Shown piece after piece: positions 6,000 through 10,264 of a DNA stretch of 10,264 nt. The stretch lies in assembly GCA_011772275.1 (NCBI GenBank), contig WVZU01000216.1, forward strand, positions 1-10,264. Reading direction: 5' to 3'. The notes beneath the pieces were generated by a model, which searched no databases, was not told where the DNA came from, and worked only from the letters and a program-made list of their open reading frames with translations. This DNA comes from Planctomycetales bacterium (GTDB lineage: Bacteria; Planctomycetota; Planctomycetia; Pirellulales; UBA7805). Position numbers and translations under genes: made by a program. Within the stretch, counting starts at the first letter, position 1. Each line of letters starts with the position of its first letter.

Positions 6000-7064
6000 A
6001 TGCTCAACCGACTCTTCGGTCTCCTGACCACCGATCTGGCGATCGACCTGGGCACGGCCAATACGTTGATCAGCCTGGCCGGCGATGGCGTCGTGCTGAA
6101 CGAGCCGTCCGTGGTGGCCATTGAACGTTCCGGACGCGTGCTGGCCGACGGTTGCGCCGTCGGCCACCTCGCTCGACAAATGCTGGGACGGGCCCCCGAG
6201 TCGATCCGCGTGGTCCGGCCGTTAAGTGAGGGCGTGATCCGGGACTTTCAGCTGTGCGAAACGATGTTGCGATATTTCATGCGGAAAGCTCAGCGGCAGA
6301 ACTGGGGCGTCGGCCCTCGCGTGATCGTGACCGTGCCTGGCTGCATCACGCCGGTGGAGAAACGAGCAGTATACAACAGCGCGCTCCGCGCCGGCGCTCG
6401 ACAGGTCTACCTGCTGCTGGAGAGCAAGGCGGCGGCCATCGGCGCGGGACTGCCGATCGCCGAACCGGTGGCCAACATGGTCTGCGACATCGGCGGCGGT
6501 ACGACGGAGGTGGCGGTGATGAGCTTAGGGGACGTGGTCGCCAGCCATTCGATCCGGGTCGGTGGTGACCAGATGGACGCGGCCATCATCGACTATTTGA
6601 AAAAGCACTGCCAGCTGCGGATTGGGACCAGTGGAGCGGAGCGGTTGCGGATCGAACTGGGCAGCGCTTATCCCCTGGAAGAAGAAAAAACGGACGAAGT
6701 TTCCGGGGTCGACGTGATCAGCGGCCTGCCGCGGAAGGCGCAGATCACCAGCGAACAAGTCCGCGCCGCACTGGGGGACCCGTTGGCCCACATCATCGAC
6801 GCCATCAAGGAGACGATCGACGGCTGCCAACCCGACCTGGCCGCCGACCTGGTGGAAAACGGGCTGGTCCTGACCGGCGGCGGTGCGCTGCTGAGGCGCT
6901 TGGACCGCTTTGTCGGCGAGCAGACGGGTTTGCCGTGTCGGGTCTCCCGCCATGCCCTGGAGGATGTGGCCCGCGGCAGCCAAATCTGCCTGGAACAGTT
7001 TGGCCGGTGGCGTGGTTTTCTGGAATCCAGCGACGACGATGTCCCCAGCCGAACCGCCTATTGA
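6000..7064 (+). CDS. mreB: Rod shape-determining protein MreB (actin family)
   Basis: MreB is the bacterial actin homologue. It polymerises with ATP under the inner membrane and organises lateral wall synthesis. The 354-residue protein, near the usual 345, opens with a short amphipathic stretch (1-9) typical of membrane-binding MreB. It then has phosphate-1 AIDLGTANTLI (14-24), VLNEPSVVAI (32-41), MLGRAPESI (61-69), RPLSEGVIRDF (73-83), VPGCITPVEKRAV (112-124), phosphate-2 CDIGGGTTEVAVMS (162-175), RVGGDQMDAAI (186-196) and the adenosine motif LTGGGALLRRLDR (291-303). One oddity: the usual EEPMAAAIG reads LESKAAAIG (140-148), losing the first Glu and the Pro. The ribosome-binding site is weak. 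The last 26 bp overlap the next gene, a PBP2-type transpeptidase, MreB's usual functional partner. Whether this is the only MreB of the organism cannot be told here. Confidence 0.93.
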   Translation: MLNRLFGLLTTDLAIDLGTANTLISLAGDGVVLNEPSVVAIERSGRVLADGCAVGHLARQMLGRAPESIRVVRPLSEGVIRDFQLCETMLRYFMRKAQRQNWGVGPRVIVTVPGCITPVEKRAVYNSALRAGARQVYLLLESKAAAIGAGLPIAEPVANMVCDIGGGTTEVAVMSLGDVVASHSIRVGGDQMDAAIIDYLKKHCQLRIGTSGAERLRIELGSAYPLEEEKTDEVSGVDVISGLPRKAQITSEQVRAALGDPLAHIIDAIKETIDGCQPDLAADLVENGLVLTGGGALLRRLDRFVGEQTGLPCRVSRHALEDVARGSQICLEQFGRWRGFLESSDDDVPSRTAY

Positions 7065-9222
7065 CTGGCATCGCGTCGTCCCCGACGACCGTCTGCCTTT
7101 AGCTGCCGACTCCCGGCAACGCATCGCCTGGTTGTGTTTGGCCTTTGTGGGACTGGCCGGGCTCGTACTGGCCCGCTGCCTCTGGATCCACATCGACAGC
7201 GGGCCCGCCTACCGCGCAGCGGCCCTCCGTCCCAGCGAGATCCGTCAAGCGATCCCGGCCCGGCGGGGAACGATCCTTGACCGGCGGGGAGTGGTTTTGG
7301 CCGAGGATCGCCCCGTCGACGTGCTGACACTGCACTACCGCTGGCTGCAACAGCCGCCCGATCCCGGCTGGCTTAAAAGGCAGGCCCAGCAAAGCTTGTC
7401 TCCCTTGCGGCGCCGCGACCCGGCGGCCGTCGCCGAGGCCACAAAACGGGTGGCGGGCGAGATCCGACAGCTTCACCGGCGGCTGGCACGCGAGTGTGGG
7501 TTATCCGACCAGCAGTGGGAAAGCCGTCGACGTCATGTCCAGCAGGGTGTCGAGCGGACTGCCGCGGCAGTCAACCGGCGGCGGCGGACACGATACCAGC
7601 AAGACGTGGCCCCGACCGCTGGGCCCCACCGCGATGAGGGCCGCTGGTCGACGCTGCTGACCGACGCGATCAAGGCCCTCTTCACGCCCCCGGAACCGCT
7701 GCCGCCCCCCGCCGTGATCATCCGGGAAGAGACGCAGCATCACGTGATGTACCGCGGCGTCGACGTGGCGTGGAAAGAGCGAATTGAGCGATCGCCCGAA
7801 AAATACCCCGGCGTCCTCGTTCAGCAGCGGCGAATCCGGACCTATCCCCACGGTTCACTGGCCGCCCACCTGATCGGCTACGTGTCCCCCCAGGATCCGC
7901 CGGAGGCGAGCGGGCGGGCGGGTATTGAATTGGCAGGCCAAAGGCAGCTGGCCGGCCGGCCGGGCAGTGCCCTCCAGCAGGCCACCCCCGGCGGAGAGAC
8001 CGCCGAACCAATTCTGGAAACGGCCGCCATCGACGGCCGCGATCTGGTGACGACGCTCGATTGGCGGTTGCAGGCGGTCGCCGAACGATTGTTGGACGAT
8101 GCCTGCCGGCGGCGCGATATCCGCCAGCGCCGCCGCCACGCGTTGGGACAACCTCCGCTGCCGGCCGGCGGCAGTATGATCGTGGTCGATGTTTTTCGCG
8201 GAGAGATCCTGGCGATGGCCAGCGGGCCGCGGTTCGATCCGAACGACTTCGCCCAGGGAGATACCCCCAACGTCCGCCGCTGGCTGGCCGAACCGAATCG
8301 CGCCATGTTCGACCGGTCGATCCAGATGGCCATCCCGCCCGGCTCGGTCTTCAAGCCGGCGATGGCGATCGCGATGCTGGAGGCGGCCGACCTGGACCCC
8401 GCCGCTCCGTTGATTTGCCGCGGCTACCTGCAGACGCCCGACCGGCAGCGGTGCATGGTCTTCCGTCGCTACGGCATCGGACACGGCCCCACCCACCTGG
8501 CCGATGCCCTGGCGCAAAGTTGTAACGTCTATTTCTTCCACTATGCCGGCAAGATGGCTCCGGAAGCACTCACCCATTGGGCCATGCGATTCGGCTTCGG
8601 CCAGCGGACGGGTATCGATCTTCCGGCCGAGTCCGCGGCGAATCTGCCCACGCCTGGGGACGTCTTGGCGGGCCATCGTGCGGGCTGGCAAGAGGCCGAT
8701 TCCCAGGCCCTGGCGATCGGCCAGGGTCGCCTGACCGCCACCCCCCTGCAAATCGTGCGGATGATGGCGGCCCTTGCCAACGGGGGTTCCTTGATCGTCC
8801 CGCGAGTGACCCGCGCGGAGGTCGCCTTGCGAGCCCTTCCGGACCTGCCGGCGACTTTGCAGGGGATGCGGATTCCCGGCTTGCGAGCCGCCAGTTTGGA
8901 GGCGGTGCGGGAGGGCCTCTTGCGGGTGGTAGACCACCCGGCCGGGACCGCGCATCGCACCGTCTTCATCGACGGGTTGCCCGTGGCGGGTAAGACGGGC
9001 ACCGCGGAGGCCGGACCGGGGCAGGAAGACCATGCCTGGTTTGCCGGCTACGCCCCGGCCGACGATCCCCGCATCGCCCTGGTGGTGGTGCTGGAACATG
9101 CCGGGGATGGATCGGTCTCCGCCGGCCCGGCCGCTCGCCAATTGCTGCTGACCATCCGTCGCTTGGGCTACGTGGGCAAGCCGGTCACCCACCTTTCCCG
9201 GACGGAAGCAGGCAAAAAATAA
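7039..9222 (+). CDS. mrdA: Penicillin-binding protein 2, class B peptidoglycan transpeptidase
   Basis: This is a class B PBP: a membrane-anchored D,D-transpeptidase that cross-links peptidoglycan in the periplasm, most like the elongation enzyme PBP2. From the ATG at 7039 it has 727 residues (E. coli PBP2 has 633). One membrane segment lies at about 28-50, then the dimerisation-domain motif RRGTILDRRGVVLAED (75-90), YPHGSLAAHLIGYV (269-282) and GIELAGQRQL (295-304). The transpeptidase domain (about 335-705) has all three motifs: S436-V-F-K439, S494-C-N496 and KTGT (652-655). About 75 residues at 112-187 form an Arg/Gln-rich, probably helical insert that explains much of the extra length. The ATG overlaps mreB by 26 bp, suggesting translational coupling. 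A longer frame opens from 6910, but its 43 extra residues only shadow mreB. FtsI/PBP3 is the alternative; the MreB neighbour favours PBP2. Confidence 0.92.
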   Translation: MSPAEPPIDWHRVVPDDRLPLAADSRQRIAWLCLAFVGLAGLVLARCLWIHIDSGPAYRAAALRPSEIRQAIPARRGTILDRRGVVLAEDRPVDVLTLHYRWLQQPPDPGWLKRQAQQSLSPLRRRDPAAVAEATKRVAGEIRQLHRRLARECGLSDQQWESRRRHVQQGVERTAAAVNRRRRTRYQQDVAPTAGPHRDEGRWSTLLTDAIKALFTPPEPLPPPAVIIREETQHHVMYRGVDVAWKERIERSPEKYPGVLVQQRRIRTYPHGSLAAHLIGYVSPQDPPEASGRAGIELAGQRQLAGRPGSALQQATPGGETAEPILETAAIDGRDLVTTLDWRLQAVAERLLDDACRRRDIRQRRRHALGQPPLPAGGSMIVVDVFRGEILAMASGPRFDPNDFAQGDTPNVRRWLAEPNRAMFDRSIQMAIPPGSVFKPAMAIAMLEAADLDPAAPLICRGYLQTPDRQRCMVFRRYGIGHGPTHLADALAQSCNVYFFHYAGKMAPEALTHWAMRFGFGQRTGIDLPAESAANLPTPGDVLAGHRAGWQEADSQALAIGQGRLTATPLQIVRMMAALANGGSLIVPRVTRAEVALRALPDLPATLQGMRIPGLRAASLEAVREGLLRVVDHPAGTAHRTVFIDGLPVAGKTGTAEAGPGQEDHAWFAGYAPADDPRIALVVVLEHAGDGSVSAGPAARQLLLTIRRLGYVGKPVTHLSRTEAGKK

Positions 9223-9254
9223 ACGGCCCACTCGCCAAAGCGAGCGGGCCGTTT
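9221..9254. terminator. Bidirectional terminator between convergent genes
   Basis: The arm 9223-9235 (ACGGCCC, A, CTCGC) pairs with 9240-9252 (GCGAG, C, GGGCCGT) around the loop CAAA, with one A-C mismatch. On the plus strand the stem runs into four T (9252-9255). On the minus strand it is followed by a T-rich stretch, the complement of the A run at 9213-9223. It overlaps the last two bases of the PBP stop codon and lies about 55 bp beyond the end of the convergent minus-strand gene, so it probably ends both transcripts. Confidence 0.8.
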
Positions 9255-9268
9255 TCACGACGTTTTCA

Positions 9269-9290
9269 CTTGTTCGCCGCAGCGAACAAG
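9269..9290. other. Perfect 9-bp hairpin downstream of the Cys-rich gene
   Basis: CTTGTTCGC (9269-9277) pairs with GCGAACAAG (9282-9290) around the loop CGCA. It lies 17 bp beyond the stop codon of the minus-strand gene and before the shared terminator. No T run follows on either strand, so it is more likely an mRNA 3'-end stabilising structure than a second terminator. Confidence 0.5.
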
Positions 9291-9307
9291 GAACACACCG
9301 CGCGTGA

Positions 9308-9862
9308 TTAACCACATCCGCAAGTCGCGGCAACACCGCACGTCGCGGCAGCGCCACAGCCGCAATGCGACCGGTGGCAGCAACGCACCTTGCGGCACTT
9401 CACTTTGCAGCACTTGGGCTTGCAGCAGCGAGGCTTGCAGCACTTGGGCTTGCAGCATCGGCTACGGCACTTCTTCGGACGGCAGCAGCTCGCTGCCTCA
9501 CATCCACAACTCGGCTCGGCAGCACAACCGCAACCGTGATCGGCAGCCGCACCGCAATCAGCGGCCACGCCGCAGCTGTCACACGAGTCGCAACCGCCAC
9601 AGCGATGACGATGGCAACGGACTTTCTTGCAGCAGCGGACCTTGCAGCAGCGGGTGCGCTTGGGCCGGCAGCAGCGGTGCGATCGAGCTTCGCAACCACA
9701 GCCAGCGGCGACGCCGCAATCGGCAGCCACACCACAATCGGCGGCTACACCACAGTCGCCGAAGCTGGTAAACAGGAAGTTGGCAGCTTCTGCTTCGGTG
9801 TTGCCCGCAGCAACGACCAGGCCGGCTACCAACAGCACGGAAAACAACGCGTGCAGTTTCAT
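9308..9862 (-). CDS. Secreted, extremely cysteine-rich repeat protein, function unknown
   Basis: I do not recognise this 184-residue protein as a named family. The ATG at 9862 is preceded at 8 nt by AAGGAG (complement of 9871-9876), so the start is firm. An in-frame GTG at 9871 abuts the ribosome-binding site and is unlikely. Residues 1-26 form a signal peptide (MKLH, hydrophobic core, then TEAEA before ANFLF). The rest contains 40 cysteines in about 158 residues. Two repeat types alternate: small-residue blocks with DCGVAA (36-53, 96-107, 172-184) and basic blocks with CCRPK, CCKPK and CCKPR (64-88 and 126-162). It stands alone on the minus strand, convergent with the PBP gene. The composition recalls metallothioneins or keratin-associated proteins, or disulfide-linked planctomycete wall proteins; these are analogies, not homology. 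Export makes a cross-linked envelope or surface role my preferred guess. Confidence 0.8.
   Translation of the reverse strand: MKLHALFSVLLVAGLVVAAGNTEAEAANFLFTSFGDCGVAADCGVAADCGVAAGCGCEARSHRCCRPKRTRCCKVRCCKKVRCHRHRCGGCDSCDSCGVAADCGAAADHGCGCAAEPSCGCEAASCCRPKKCRSRCCKPKCCKPRCCKPKCCKVKCRKVRCCHRSHCGCGAAATCGVAATCGCG
9405..9459 (-). repeat. 15-bp tandem repeats coding the CCKPK units
   Basis: Three 15-bp units (9405-9419, 9420-9434, 9435-9449) plus part of a fourth follow one another. The first and third are identical (TTGCAGCACTTGGGC on the plus strand). They lie inside the cysteine-rich gene and encode its CC-Lys/Arg-Pro-Lys/Arg pentapeptides, so they are coding repeats rather than a separate element. 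Confidence 0.85.
9704..9757 (-). repeat. 18-bp tandem repeats coding the DCGVAA units
   Basis: Three consecutive 18-bp units encode DCGVAA at residues 36-53 of the cysteine-rich protein, with a few silent differences between units. Related copies occur further along the gene at residues 96-107. They point to growth of the gene by slippage or unequal exchange. Confidence 0.8.
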
Positions 9863-10264
9863 ATCGTTCACTCCTTACTCGACCAAGCCAATTTCTAACG
9901 TGCGATGACGCTGAACGCGACGAGCGTTCCAATTGGACTTGTCGAAACACAAACCGTAAAAACCAATACTACCGGTTAATCACTAGCCAGTTACCACGAT
10001 GGCGCCTGCTGGTGGTAAGCTCGCCGTTGTCGTAATCGTCGACCCCGCTCGCAAGGTTAAGCTGATCCAAATAAATTTACATCGCTATTTCGGAAACGCG
10101 GCCAGTCGTAGCCGAATTGAGGAAAAAACACGTCAACCGGTTGCGCCTGCCCCACGCCCTGGTCGATCTGTGCTTGCCAGGCTGGTTGTGCCGGTCTTGC
10201 CGAACGCCTCCGACGATTGCAAACGCTGACCGTGGTTCCACCCGCCGGCGGCTGCCTGCCGGAA
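9863..10264. other. Upstream region of the Cys-rich gene, no gene seen
   Basis: The Shine-Dalgarno of the minus-strand gene is at 9871-9876. Further out lie the dyad at 9913-9929, the palindrome CCAATTGG (9929-9936) and A/T-rich patches around 9945-9980 and 10068-10085 that could contain its promoter, but no convincing -35/-10 pair could be fixed on either strand. A plus-strand open frame at 9999-10229 has no ribosome-binding site or recognisable product. I see no gene here. Confidence 0.55.
9913..9929 (-). promoter_or_regulatory. Dyad in the 5' region of the Cys-rich gene
   Basis: GAACGC (9913-9918) and GCGTTC (9924-9929) form a perfect 6-bp inverted repeat around 5 nt, followed at once by the palindrome CCAATTGG (9929-9936). 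It lies about 50 bp upstream of the start codon. It could be an operator or an mRNA hairpin; only the symmetry is seen. Confidence 0.35.

Noticed and set aside
6910..7038. Upstream extension of the PBP gene to 6910
   Set aside because: The 43 added residues only read mreB codons in another frame and have no PBP character. MSPAEPP at 7039 gives a normal short cytoplasmic tail before the membrane segment.
7855..9357. A 500-codon minus-strand open frame opposite the PBP gene
   Set aside because: It is antisense to the transpeptidase domain and spans the bidirectional terminator. It has no recognisable product.
9405..9757. Short regular repeats suggesting a CRISPR-like array
   Set aside because: Units of 15 and 18 bp have no spacers, are multiples of three and encode regular peptide repeats in a good gene.
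9365..9898. A plus-strand 177-codon Ala/Thr-rich open frame opposite the cysteine-rich gene
   Set aside because: The minus-strand frame has a signal peptide and a well-spaced Shine-Dalgarno. The plus-strand frame has neither and mirrors the repeats.
9999..10229. Open frame of 76 codons near the right end
   Set aside because: No Shine-Dalgarno, no recognisable motif and an ordinary length for chance in GC-rich DNA. It cannot be excluded completely.

Overview
The window is a GC-rich bacterial chromosome segment. It most resembles Planctomycetota, perhaps a Pirellulales-like lineage. That placement is an inference from three things: a long form of Lnt, a coiled-coil membrane protein and a tiny membrane protein sitting beside an MreB/PBP2 pair, and a secreted, extremely cysteine-rich protein. 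No rRNA, tRNA or taxonomic marker is present, so the placement is moderate at best.

Layout, left to right. (1) 22-2013, plus strand: a glutamine amidotransferase subunit for folate/tryptophan synthesis (pabA/trpG type), then moeA for molybdenum cofactor synthesis. (2) 2205-3989, plus: lnt, apolipoprotein N-acyltransferase, with an intact Glu-Lys-Cys triad and about 49 extra residues between Glu and Lys compared with E. coli. (3) 3990-4540: a gene-free stretch of about 550 bp with two small tandem duplications, a probable intrinsic terminator, a near-consensus sigma70-type promoter (TTGACA-18-TATACT) and a structured leader of about 150 nt. (4) 4541-9222, plus: four genes that look like a cell-wall elongation module. 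They are a single-pass membrane coiled-coil protein with an MreC-reminiscent C-terminal domain, a 72-residue single-pass membrane protein, MreB, and a 727-residue class B penicillin-binding protein (PBP2/MrdA type) whose start overlaps the end of mreB by 26 bp. (5) 9221-9254: a hairpin flanked by A and T runs, well placed to terminate transcription from both sides of a convergent gene pair. (6) 9308-9862, minus: a secreted 184-residue protein with 40 cysteines, built from alternating DCGVAA-type and CCKPK-type repeat blocks. (7) 9863-10264: the upstream region of that gene, holding a dyad and an A/T-rich patch but no gene I can support.

How it fits together: the lnt product finishes lipoproteins in the inner membrane. 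The 4541-9222 cluster is best read as a rod/elongation complex: MreB filament, two membrane partners standing where MreC and MreD would be expected, and the PBP2 transpeptidase. The cysteine-rich exported protein is the least familiar element. It could be a disulfide-linked envelope component or a metal binder, and the sequence alone does not decide. I found no mobile element, CRISPR array or phage gene.
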